Source of the DNA: a bacterium UBP11_UBA4055
GTDB taxonomy: Bacteria; UBA4055
Direction: 5' to 3'
Assembly (NCBI GenBank): GCA_002382735.1
Contig: DFZN01000043.1
Location: forward strand, 132,490 to 143,793
DNA: 11,304 bases
Shown here: one piece after another, positions 1 to 6,313 of the stretch
How positions within the stretch are numbered: the first letter of the stretch is position 1
Layout of the letters: every line of letters begins with the position of its first letter
Notes under the pieces: model-generated
What the model was told of the DNA's origin: nothing
Seen by the model: only the letters and a program-made list of their open reading frames with translations
Databases searched by the model: none
Position numbers and translations under genes: made by a program

Positions 1-87
1 AAGTGAGAAGAATAAAAGGATCAAACTTAAACTCCGCAATTTTCCCTGTAAAATAAACAAAAAATCGCCGGAATCAATATTTTTTTC

Positions 88-118
88 TTGACCCTCCCGC
101 GGCAGGAATGTTTATATT
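88..118 (+). promoter_or_regulatory. MerR-type promoter and operator of the merR-family gene
   Basis: A -35 TTGACC (88-93) and a -10 TATATT (113-118) are separated by 19 bases. This overlong spacer is the hallmark of promoters activated by MerR-family proteins, which twist the DNA to realign the two boxes. The spacer holds a near-palindrome centred on CCGCGG (CCTCCCG / CGGCAGG, 6 of 7 paired), a suitable binding site. A strong SD (AAAGGAG, 137-143) lies 7 bases before the ATG. The inference is that the regulator at 151-960 controls itself. Bases 1-87 show no gene I can support. Confidence 0.6.
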
Positions 119-150
119 TACCCCCGTAAGCTTACAAAAGGAGACGGACA

Positions 151-960
151 ATGCTTAAGATCGGCGAATTCTCAAAACTCTGCAGAGTGACTGTGAAAAC
201 CCTGCGCTACTATGACGAGATAGATCTCTTAAAACCCGACCTAATCAGCCGGGAGAACGGTTACAGATTTTACCGGCCGGAAAAACTTGCAGCCGTATCG
301 GAGATACAGTCGTTAAAGGACATGGGATTTTCGCTCGAGGAGATATCGCGGATAATGAAAGACAGGCTCACACCCGGTCAGCTCATCATACTGCTTTCGG
401 AAAAACAGAAACTGCTCGAAGAGAACATACGGTCGGAGCAGAAAAGCATTGAAAGCATCGAAACATGGAAGAAAGAACTCAAAAAGGAGCTAAAAATGGA
501 AAAAGTTACGATAAAAGAGCTGCCGGACATCATCGCTGCGACCTGCAGGAAAGTGATCCCGGACTTCAATTACCTTTATACTATGGCGCCTGAAATGGGC
601 AGGAAAATGGGAGAGCAGGGAGCCGTGTGCAGCGAACCTCCATACTGCTTTAACATCTATCACGACGCGGAGTGCAGGGACAGAGACATAGATGTGGAGA
701 TCGTTGAGGCGGTAGTGAAAAAGCTGCCCGACACCGACGGAATAGTCTATAAAGAAATGAAAGGACACAAAAGGGCCGCCTGCATATACCACAGAGGGTC
801 TTACGAGAACTTCGGCAGAACATATTCGGCCGTTTTCAGATGGATAGAAGAGAATGGTCTGGAGATAATCGGGCAGCCGAGAGAGTCGTACATTGACGGG
901 ATATGGAACAGGGAGGATCAGGCCGACTGGCTCACAGAGATCCAGGTGCCTGTCAAATGA
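151..960 (+). CDS. MerR-family regulator with GyrI-like effector domain
   Basis: A 269-residue transcription factor of the BmrR/BltR/Mta type. Residues 1-70 form the winged-helix MerR DNA-binding domain, with the family signature IGEFSKLCRVTVKTLRYYDE and NGYRFY. Residues 75-115 are a charged helix that would form the dimer coiled coil. Residues 118-269 match a GyrI-like/bacterial transcription activator effector-binding domain and end in the typical DWLTEIQVPVK. Such domains bind lipophilic or cationic drugs, and the proteins usually activate an efflux gene. No transporter lies in the window, so the target may be outside it or only the gene's own promoter. The start is fixed by AAAGGAG seven bases upstream. 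The full length is normal for the family and the gene looks intact. The ligand cannot be predicted. Confidence 0.9.
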   Translation: MLKIGEFSKLCRVTVKTLRYYDEIDLLKPDLISRENGYRFYRPEKLAAVSEIQSLKDMGFSLEEISRIMKDRLTPGQLIILLSEKQKLLEENIRSEQKSIESIETWKKELKKELKMEKVTIKELPDIIAATCRKVIPDFNYLYTMAPEMGRKMGEQGAVCSEPPYCFNIYHDAECRDRDIDVEIVEAVVKKLPDTDGIVYKEMKGHKRAACIYHRGSYENFGRTYSAVFRWIEENGLEIIGQPRESYIDGIWNREDQADWLTEIQVPVK

Positions 961-963
961 GAA

Positions 964-985
964 AAGGGCGGAATTATCCGCCCTT
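964..985 (+). terminator. Hairpin after the merR-family gene
   Basis: A perfect 9-base-pair stem (AAGGGCGGA / TCCGCCCTT) with a four-base loop begins four bases after the stop codon. Only a weak T-rich stretch follows (TTCATT), so it is a plausible but not textbook intrinsic terminator between convergent genes. Confidence 0.5.
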
Positions 986-990
986 CATTC

Positions 991-1014
991 AAACCTCTCG
1001 AATTCGAGAGGTTT
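991..1014. terminator. 24-base perfect palindrome between convergent genes
   Basis: The 24 bases from 991 to 1014 are a perfect palindrome centred on GAATTC, with arms AAACCTCTCGAA and TTCGAGAGGTTT. It overlaps the first two bases of the higA stop codon (1013-1015). It can fold on either strand. On the minus strand it would close the higBA transcript and on the plus strand it would back up the 964-985 hairpin. A long T-run is missing, so it could instead be an RNA-stabilising 3' end. Confidence 0.4.
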
Positions 1015-1318
1015 ACAATTTAATTGATAATTCAAGATGCCCGCCTAAACCCAGTTCAATGATCTTCTGCAGTGTCGAGATCCTTACCTCTTTAATGTTG
1101 TTCTCAATTTTTGAGATATAAGATTTTGTCGTCCCTGCCTTTTTTGCCAGTTCTTCCTGAGTCAGACCCTTCTCCAGTCTTGCTTCCAAAAGGAGAGCCC
1201 CGACTTTAAAATTCTCATAACCGCTTTCAAGTTTCTCTCTTTGCAGTGTACCTGGCTTTCCGTAATATTTATCTTTGATCTCGTCGAGGGTCTTAATATT
1301 TTTATCTTTCGTTTTCAT
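1013..1318 (-). CDS. higA: XRE-family antitoxin, HigA-like
   Basis: A 101-residue protein with an N-terminal toxin-contacting segment and a helix-turn-helix XRE/Cro domain at about residues 40-95 (LLEARLEKGLTQEELAKKAG, then TTKSYISKIENN). It would bind and neutralise the HigB-like toxin encoded just upstream and repress the operon through its HTH. The gene begins 17 bases inside the toxin gene, and its SD (AAAGGA) lies within the toxin's last codons, so translation is probably coupled. The toxin-first order is typical of higBA. The family assignment comes from the HTH pattern and from its partner; identity of the exact subfamily is not certain. Confidence 0.85.
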   Translation of the reverse strand: MKTKDKNIKTLDEIKDKYYGKPGTLQREKLESGYENFKVGALLLEARLEKGLTQEELAKKAGTTKSYISKIENNIKEVRISTLQKIIELGLGGHLELSIKL

Positions 1319-1637
1319 ATTCGTCCTTTATTTTTAATGCTTTTAATATCTCCTTTTTTGGCGTCTTTTCCGATTTTTTCTGAAAACCGTTCATTACTAC
1401 TACCAGTTTATCTTTATCAAAGAACGCAAAAAGCCTGAAGATTTCTCTTCCTGACTGCACCCGAACCTCATACGGTCCCGAAGTCCCTTCTACATGTTTT
1501 AAATATTTCTCCGGTACAACCTCCTGCTCTTCTATCAGACTTAATGTCCAGATTATTTTTTCTCTAACTTTCTTTTTCTGCCTGCAAAAGAAATCCTCGA
1601 AATAATTATTGAAGAATACTATTTTCCTGAATTTCAT
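1302..1637 (-). CDS. higB: HigB/RelE-type toxin, phage Gp49-like family
   Basis: A 111-residue basic protein of the Gp49-like branch of the RelE/ParE superfamily, whose members are ribosome-dependent mRNA endonucleases. Family patterns seen are KVREKIIWTLSLIE (23-36), VPEKYLKHVEGTSGPYEVRV (41-60), REIFRLFAFFD (64-74) and NGFQKKSEKTPKKEI (83-97). The length is normal and no frameshift is visible, so the toxin is probably functional. Its ATG is preceded by GGAGGT (1643-1648), and its stop lies inside the antitoxin gene. Directly upstream are a candidate operator and an 18-codon in-frame mini-ORF ending one base before the ATG. Confidence 0.87.
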   Translation of the reverse strand: MKFRKIVFFNNYFEDFFCRQKKKVREKIIWTLSLIEEQEVVPEKYLKHVEGTSGPYEVRVQSGREIFRLFAFFDKDKLVVVMNGFQKKSEKTPKKEILKALKIKDEYENER

Positions 1638-1694
1638 TCAACACCTCCAATATACAACATGTTTCACTTTAGTGCAACCGTTTTCTTTCTTCAT
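1638..1694 (-). CDS. Possible 18-residue leader ORF ahead of higB
   Basis: A minus-strand ORF reads MKKENGCTKVKHVVYWRC and stops with TGA directly abutting the higB ATG, in the same frame. It has its own GGAGG, supplied by the adjacent 66-base repeat (1700-1704 on the plus strand), five bases before its ATG. It could couple translation to the toxin or be an accidental ORF; the higBA operator and the higB SD both lie inside it. I have no family match for it. Confidence 0.25.
   Translation of the reverse strand: MKKENGCTKVKHVVYWRC
1649..1678 (-). promoter_or_regulatory. Candidate higBA promoter and operator
   Basis: On the minus strand TTGCAC (1672-1677) and TATATT (1649-1654) are separated by exactly 17 bases. 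An 18-base near-palindrome at 1661-1678 (GTTGCACT-AA-AGTGAAAC, 7 of 8 positions paired) covers the -35 box and is a natural site for the HigA repressor. The -10 is only 11 bases from the higB ATG, so a transcript from here would begin after most of the SD. This weakens the promoter call more than the operator call. Confidence 0.45.
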
Positions 1695-1699
1695 TTCCG

Positions 1700-1765
1700 C
1701 CTCCGCTGTTTTTCAAACAATATAACAGCAGAGGCGTGTCAAATCGTGACACGCTTCCATCTTTA
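1700..1765. repeat. 66-base two-hairpin repeat, copy 1
   Basis: This element is 64/66 identical to 2678-2743, in the same orientation. Read on the minus strand, it contains a hairpin with arms GAAGCGTGTCA and TGACACGCCTC (one G:T pair in this copy), then a second hairpin CTCTGCTGTT / AACAGCGGAG that shares the CTC of the first. It also contains an extended -10 (TGTTATATT, 1719-1727) and a GGAGG at its end. It lies upstream of higBA and downstream of the ORF6N gene. The tract 1638-1790 holds only this repeat, the higBA control region and a T-rich stretch. Confidence 0.85.
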
Positions 1766-1790
1766 TTTTATTTTTTTGTCGCCGGATCGA

Positions 1791-2672
1791 TTATGCGTCA
1801 TCCAACCGGCCTAAAATGTCTATGGCTTTCGTTCCGAACTTGGAGAATCCGACCCACTTTTTGCCGAGATCTTTCAAAGATGCGCCTACATGATATACAT
1901 CGCGCCCGTCAATTATTATGAATCTGTCGTGCGAGTGCGGGAACACTTTTACTTCGACCTGGAAATATTGAGCCTCGAATTTCTTAACATCCAGTTTGAA
2001 CTGATCCGTTACATATCTTGTTAATATTTTGACTGTTACACACGCTTTTACTTTAGTCATATGGACCAGAACCGAATCGTCAATATAATTATCTATGATA
2101 AGAATGGACTTTTCCGCACTTCTGAACAGATCGGAAATGAACTTATACGCATCGAATATCTGCCCTTCAAAGAAAACCCCCTGCACCGGCTTAAGATCCC
2201 CGCTTTCCATTACTCCAAGAATTTTTTCTACCTTTCTATCTGTATCTGACTGTTTCAGCTCAAGAATGTCTATCCTACTAAACAATTGTGCGTTTGATTG
2301 TATGAATCTACGCATTTCTATAAAAGTTTTCATGATCTTTATGCTCATCTTAACGGCTATCTCACTCCTCAATACGGCAGATAACATTGCAACACCTTGT
2401 TCGGTGAAAACCCGTGAGTTTTTCCTTTTGCCACCCCAACTTGAAGTGCCAAAATGGAACTTCAAGTTTGACATCTCCTGACTATTAAGTAAGAAGCTGA
2501 ATTCTTGCGGAAATCTTTCAATATTCCTTTTTACAGCTCTGTTAAGATATCGTACTTCAACCCCGTACAATTCCGCCAAGTCCCTGTCCAGCATTACCTG
2601 AAATCCGCGTATTGAATATATCCGCCCTCGTATCAGATCTTCGTCTAACTTCTCTAATTCATTATCCTTCAC
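1791..2672 (-). CDS. ORF6N (KilA-type) protein with C-terminal phospholipase-D-like segment
   Basis: A 293-residue protein. Residues 18-125 match the ORF6N domain, a KilA-N relative found in phage and mobile-element proteins and thought to bind DNA (IYSIRGFQVMLDRDLAELYG, FPQEFSFLL, SRVFTEQGVAMLSAVLRSE, MKTFIEMRRFI). A helical linker follows. Residues 165-285 resemble a phospholipase-D-like fold with one HxK-type motif, H248-x-R250-x4-D255 (HDRFIIID), then VYHVGASLKDLGKKWVGFSK. The role is unknown; anti-phage or phage-derived functions are possible. I choose the GTG at 2672 because GGAGG sits five bases before it. A longer reading to ATG 2738 would add 22 residues encoded purely by the 66-base repeat. 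The gene runs independently behind that repeat. Confidence 0.75.
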   Translation of the reverse strand: MKDNELEKLDEDLIRGRIYSIRGFQVMLDRDLAELYGVEVRYLNRAVKRNIERFPQEFSFLLNSQEMSNLKFHFGTSSWGGKRKNSRVFTEQGVAMLSAVLRSEIAVKMSIKIMKTFIEMRRFIQSNAQLFSRIDILELKQSDTDRKVEKILGVMESGDLKPVQGVFFEGQIFDAYKFISDLFRSAEKSILIIDNYIDDSVLVHMTKVKACVTVKILTRYVTDQFKLDVKKFEAQYFQVEVKVFPHSHDRFIIIDGRDVYHVGASLKDLGKKWVGFSKFGTKAIDILGRLDDA

Positions 2673-2677
2673 ACTTT

Positions 2678-2743
2678 CCTCCGCTGTTTTTCCAACAATA
2701 TAACAGCAGAGGCGTGTCAAATCGTGACACGCCTCCATCTTTA
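2678..2743. repeat. 66-base two-hairpin repeat, copy 2
   Basis: This copy starts six bases upstream of the ORF6N GTG start and differs from copy 1 at two bases. Its first hairpin is a perfect 11-base-pair stem (GAGGCGTGTCA / TGACACGCCTC) with a 5-base loop. Its end supplies the GGAGG that serves as the gene's SD. The two copies are direct repeats 978 bases apart and bracket the ORF6N gene, so recombination between them could delete or duplicate it. Confidence 0.87.
2697..2705 (-). promoter_or_regulatory. Extended -10 promoter inside repeat copy 2
   Basis: On the minus strand TGTTATATT is an extended -10 (TGn + TATATT). A TTGACA lies 12 bases upstream, too close to act as a normal -35, so the extended -10 would have to carry the promoter. 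Transcription from about 2690 would give a short leader with GGAGG and the GTG at 2672. The same sequence occurs in copy 1 at 1719-1727. Confidence 0.4.
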
Positions 2744-2779
2744 CCGATATTTATTTATGATCACTTCCCGAACTCTGTC

Positions 2780-3279
2780 CTAAAACTTACGGCTTTCCAT
2801 TAAGAGCTGGTATTTTACGATATCCGCTATGCTCAAAATGTGCGATTCCCTGGAATACACCGCCACCACCGAACTGCTTGCGCTCCTGTAATAATCCAGT
2901 GTATCCGACGATCTTTCCGCCACTCTCTCAAAATCCTTTCCCAGATTGATCAGCAGAAGTGCCTCGATATCCATACCGTCAATAGGAACATTGGCAAGAT
3001 TCACATACGCCTTAAAAGTCGAAGCAGCCCCGCTGTGTGCTTAACGACCTCCTCATATTTACCCGCAGGCTTCATCTGATAGCTGATATACACCGACCTG
3101 CCGTCCTTCATCACCGCGTTGATCAGAAAACCGTCCATATAATAATAATCACCCCTGCCGTAATCTTTGAGCCCTATCGCACCGTACCTTTTCTTAAGAT
3201 CGTCAGAACTCTCATTGATCCTGGCCAGCACCGCCCCGCAAAGAACCAGCAGCATAACAGAAACAAATCTCACCTTCAT
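2780..3279 (-). pseudogene. Secreted small protein gene broken by a -1 frameshift
   Basis: The first part (3279 down to 3001, 92 codons) starts with a signal peptide, residues 1-19 (MKVRFVSVMLLVLCGAVLA), and reads well to HTAG, then turns into LLRLLRRM and stops. The second part (3004 down to 2780) overlaps it at GTGA. Adding one G to the GGGG run (plus-strand CCCC, 3028-3031) joins the two as ...KHTAG-AASTFKAYVNLANVPIDGMDIEAL..., a single protein of about 166 residues. So the two ORFs are most likely one exported protein of unknown function broken by a single-base loss, either real or a sequencing error in the homopolymer. AGGAG seven bases before the ATG supports the start. Translational coupling of two true genes is possible but less likely, as the join reads smoothly. 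Confidence 0.7.
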
Positions 3280-3303
3280 AGCCGTCTCCTAATATTAAGT
3301 CAT

Positions 3304-3332
3304 AAAATAACCGTCAGTTGAAAATTACTCAA
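3304..3332 (-). promoter_or_regulatory. Candidate promoter of the secreted-protein gene
   Basis: On the minus strand TTGAGT (3327-3332) and TATTTT (3304-3309) are 17 bases apart. Transcription would start near 3297, leaving a short leader that contains the AGGAG site of the gene at 3279. Confidence 0.4.
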
Positions 3333-3423
3333 AAGTAAGCGGGATGTCAAATGGGAAGTTGATATTGATTATGACGAACTTCAAACTAATATTACAGCCG
3401 AACCTCCGAATTCCCGAATGTGA
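3322..3423 (+). pseudogene. Possible 3' remnant of a lost gene
   Basis: A 33-codon open stretch with no start codon lies between in-frame TGA stops on the plus strand. It reads KLLKSKRDVKWEVDIDYDE and ends in NSRM. The composition looks protein-like and it sits at the edge of the AT-rich island, so it may be the tail of a gene whose 5' part was lost. It is short, unmatched to any family I know, and overlaps a candidate promoter, so chance is a real alternative. Nothing else is seen in 3280-3438 apart from a run of seven G at about 3431-3437. Confidence 0.2.
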
Positions 3424-3438
3424 CCGTAGGTGGGGGGG

Positions 3439-4494
3439 TTATAAAATCCGTTTCAGTTCAGTGTATCTATCGAAACAATAGTTACCTTTACTATCAAATG
3501 GGCATTTACTATAAATTCTTGTCATGCTTCTGTCATCTCTTATTCTTTCTTGTATCAATGCATCATTTTCAACAATCTCTTTCTCTGAAAATAAAAACCA
3601 ATTATTTAAAATACTGAGATAACCTTCATCGCTTCTATTCACTGGATTTGTAATTTCTCTAAATTTCTTTAAAAATTCAGTCGTAGATATCACATTAATT
3701 ATCCCTAATATTTCTTCCATAGTATTAGTTTGCCCAGACAAGAAATCCCATAATTCGCTTGCTATCAAAGTCTCTGTTGGGTCAAAATACTTATTCATAT
3801 TAATAATTTGGCTTAAAAATCTAGTTTTATCATAACTCGTTACTGGATCATTTTCACTATCTACAGTCGAATCAAAAGGAAAACCCATAAAAAATTTTAT
3901 TTCTTTGCCTGGAAATTCTCTATATAATGCCGCTTTACCTTCGAGGATCTTCTGTTTTTCACCTTTCATTTCACCAGAGTTTGGTTTTACTGATTTTAAT
4001 TCGATAGCTGTGATACTATTCCTATCTTTTATAAATACATCAGCTGAGAAATCGTTTGCATCAATTATTTCTGTAGTGAAATCCGAGAATAACAAACCAT
4101 TTTCTCTTAATAAGTTTGGCCTTTGAGCTGATGTACTCAAGTCAGCAACTATTTGACTTATATTTTCTCTTTGAGTTTTTGTTATTGGTAAGTTCCCTAA
4201 TTTTTTTGAAGTATATTCTCTTTTTTCACCATTACTTAAATGATGTGCAACTTTTTCAAAAAAAGTTTGTCCTAATGTTGTATTTAATCCATGCATCCAA
4301 CTACTTAGGCTAATGAAGAAAGGAATATCATTTACTCTTTCTTCTATTTTGTCTGAAAAAGCAGAAATAAAGGCTTCATGAAACGGTGCGTTTCTGTTAT
4401 TAGTCGCATCTTCCGGGAAATTATCAAAGCGTGTAACAAGCACTTTAATTACTTCGAGAGCTATTTTTTCTTTCACTAATAATGGTATCGTCAT
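3439..4494 (-). CDS. TdeIII-family type II restriction endonuclease
   Basis: A 351-residue protein that I recognise as the TdeIII restriction endonuclease family. Conserved blocks are WMHGLNTTLGQTFFEKVAHH (66-85), ANDFSADVFI (146-155), AIELKSVKPNSGEMKGEKQK (163-182), the KFFMGFPFD stretch (200-208) and LIASELWDFLSG (243-254). The probable PD-(D/E)xK centre is D152 ... E165-x-K167. The family is generally linked with GGNCC-type sites, but the specificity of this member is unproven. It is the last gene of the operon, two bases after the AIPR gene, with AAAGGA as SD. Placing the nuclease after the methylase delays cutting when the system enters a new cell. The protein looks full length and intact. 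No clear terminator follows. Confidence 0.85.
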   Translation of the reverse strand: MTIPLLVKEKIALEVIKVLVTRFDNFPEDATNNRNAPFHEAFISAFSDKIEERVNDIPFFISLSSWMHGLNTTLGQTFFEKVAHHLSNGEKREYTSKKLGNLPITKTQRENISQIVADLSTSAQRPNLLRENGLLFSDFTTEIIDANDFSADVFIKDRNSITAIELKSVKPNSGEMKGEKQKILEGKAALYREFPGKEIKFFMGFPFDSTVDSENDPVTSYDKTRFLSQIINMNKYFDPTETLIASELWDFLSGQTNTMEEILGIINVISTTEFLKKFREITNPVNRSDEGYLSILNNWFLFSEKEIVENDALIQERIRDDRSMTRIYSKCPFDSKGNYCFDRYTELKRIL

Positions 4495-4496
4495 AA

Positions 4497-6311
4497 TTAT
4501 TCCTTTAATTTATGACTTTTATAGTCATTGTAAATAGTCTTTAAAGCATCAACTTTGTAAAACATTCTATAAGGTATTTTCCCAGATTTTGAACTAATCG
4601 TGAAGTATTCGTTTTCTTGGATTAAATGAACCACTTTCATCACTTCTTGTTCAATATTAATCTTCCATTTGTCAAGTATTCCTATTGTTAAACAATTTGT
4701 AGCTTCATTAAATTCATTCTGATTTGTCTCAAGAATATTATCTAAACATAATTCTCTTTCCAGTTCAAATAAGACTATGGCAGAAAATATATGATAACGA
4801 GCATTATCGAATAATGCTGGGATAAACTTATAGATATTATACCAAAGAACGCCAGATATTAATGATTTATTCAAGAAATTTGTATCATTCTCCATGTAAT
4901 CTAAGTATTCATTTAAGCATATATCTTTATACATTGCTGCGAAATGAGTCTTTTTATTCCACATTGATAAAAAGGCTTTGGCTTGTGCAAGCATATCTAA
5001 AAACTCTATCGGTTGGTTATTAAATTGACCTTGCCTTCTCTCAAAATAAATTGAATCATAAACAGTTTTATTTGTAAGTTCGAAGTCTTTGTATAATCTT
5101 TCAAGTTGAAACATTTTTGGATCTATAGCAAGTAAATTGTCTTTTTGTACAGAATTTTGATAATTTGAACAATATGTAATATCTCCAAGAATATCATCAC
5201 TGTCATCTTTAATTTGAATAATTTTAAATGGCACTATAAGATTGTCATATTTATCATCATGAGCACATGAATTTAGAATTGAATGACTTGTTTGACATCC
5301 GTTTACAATTCTTATATCTTCAAGGTAAATGCCAGAATCACCTTTTCTTTCTTGCTTATCCACTACTATTGTAATTCCGTTATTTAATAACAAAAAATTT
5401 TCTCCAGAATTTTTTATTGAGTCAATAATCTTTTCGTTTACCGGAGAATCTTCAATTTCACCTCTTACATTATAGCCATATATATCATTTGGCTTTTTTG
5501 AATCTTTATCATAAATTATTTTCATTAGTTCACCAAAAGAAATAGCTCCAAATCTAATTTTTCTATTCCCGCAACACTCAATCTCTTTCGTCATCTCCAC
5601 AAGATTTACTGTCTTTGATATTCTATTTGATTTCAAACTCTGCTCTTCATACAGAGCAAAAACTTCCTCACCAGAAAAATATTTGATACAAACATCTCTT
5701 TCGTCTGTAATCCAAAAATATTCTTTCATTGACGAAATCAGAGCTTTCTCTCTAACTTGAAAGGTTGGATTTTCAAAAATATTTTTTTCAATAGAATTGC
5801 CTACAATAAAATATGTAGTAAATTTGATTTTTAATGTCGGATTCTTCTGGATTGATTTTTCACACTTACTTCTGAATTCTAAAAGTTTTTTCCAACTTGA
5901 TTGGGAATTAAATTTTGTAGTCAAACAATCAGACAGAGTGCTTAAAGATGATGTCTCAAGATTGCCTGATTTTGATTGAATGAATACTATTTCTAATATT
6001 CCCTTCTGAATATTATTAAATATTTCTTCAAATTCTTTTTCTTCTAAGTTGAGATGTATTATTTGTTTATTGAAAATTGCGAAAAAACCATCGACTGCCA
6101 TTGATTTTTCTTTATTATTATCTAAATCAATATTTTGGAGTAATTTTAAATCAAGGTAACTATCATAAGGAAACTCCCAATTTACTTCATAATATCTTTG
6201 TTTTAAAATTAAGCTATTACAAAATAACTGATAATAATAAGAAAATTCTCCTTCAATTTTCTTTTTAATAGCAAAACGATCTACTAATCCTTTTAATCTT
6301 GGATTTTCCAT
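4497..6311 (-). CDS. AIPR-family abortive-infection protein
   Basis: A 604-residue protein of the AIPR family (abortive infection phage resistance). Diagnostic blocks are NNGITIVV (310-317), IRIVNGCQTSHSI (333-345), VPFKIIQ (360-366) and YCSNYQNSVQKDNLLAID (380-397). The N-terminus resembles a PD-(D/E)xK nuclease: E20/E22, D74 in a hydrophobic strand, then IQSK with Q112-x-K114. AIPR proteins are associated with phage resistance, but their biochemistry is poorly defined; nuclease activity here is an inference. The gene sits between the methyltransferase and the restriction enzyme, two bases from each, with its SD (GAGGAAA) inside the end of the methyltransferase gene. It is therefore co-translated with them and probably acts as a second, methylation-linked effector. 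Very AT-rich, full length. Confidence 0.82.
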   Translation of the reverse strand: MENPRLKGLVDRFAIKKKIEGEFSYYYQLFCNSLILKQRYYEVNWEFPYDSYLDLKLLQNIDLDNNKEKSMAVDGFFAIFNKQIIHLNLEEKEFEEIFNNIQKGILEIVFIQSKSGNLETSSLSTLSDCLTTKFNSQSSWKKLLEFRSKCEKSIQKNPTLKIKFTTYFIVGNSIEKNIFENPTFQVREKALISSMKEYFWITDERDVCIKYFSGEEVFALYEEQSLKSNRISKTVNLVEMTKEIECCGNRKIRFGAISFGELMKIIYDKDSKKPNDIYGYNVRGEIEDSPVNEKIIDSIKNSGENFLLLNNGITIVVDKQERKGDSGIYLEDIRIVNGCQTSHSILNSCAHDDKYDNLIVPFKIIQIKDDSDDILGDITYCSNYQNSVQKDNLLAIDPKMFQLERLYKDFELTNKTVYDSIYFERRQGQFNNQPIEFLDMLAQAKAFLSMWNKKTHFAAMYKDICLNEYLDYMENDTNFLNKSLISGVLWYNIYKFIPALFDNARYHIFSAIVLFELERELCLDNILETNQNEFNEATNCLTIGILDKWKINIEQEVMKVVHLIQENEYFTISSKSGKIPYRMFYKVDALKTIYNDYKSHKLKE

Positions 6312-6313
6312 GT

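Noticed and set aside
126..135. GTAAGCTTAC palindrome before merR as an operator
   Set aside because: Only 10 bases and downstream of the -10; the dyad in the 19-base spacer is the better MerR site.
903..1121. Plus-strand ORF of 72 codons between merR and higA
   Set aside because: It crosses the merR stop, two hairpins and the antisense of higA; no SD or family pattern.
2061..2481. Plus-strand ORFs of 62 and 128 codons opposite the ORF6N gene
   Set aside because: Antisense shadows of a clear domain-bearing gene, with no family features of their own.
2673..2738. N-terminal extension of the ORF6N protein (MEACHDLTRL...)
   Set aside because: It is a translation of repeat copy 2; the GTG at 2672 has a proper SD.
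1700..2743. Integron attC sites or a CRISPR-like array
   Set aside because: Only two copies 978 bases apart, no integrase and no clear attC core sites; the hairpins and the position before start codons fit a leader-type repeat better.
2780..3004. Independent second gene after the secreted-protein ORF
   Set aside because: The GTGA overlap could suggest coupling, but one added G joins both parts into one smooth protein, and the last residues of the first ORF look like out-of-frame sequence.
3037..3321. Plus-strand ORF of 94 codons opposite the frameshifted secreted-protein gene
   Set aside because: The minus strand has a signal peptide, an SD and a continuous protein-like reading across the frameshift; the plus reading has none of these.
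3400..3438. Terminator after the restriction endonuclease gene
   Set aside because: Only weak short dyads and a C-run on the minus strand; no stable stem followed by T residues.
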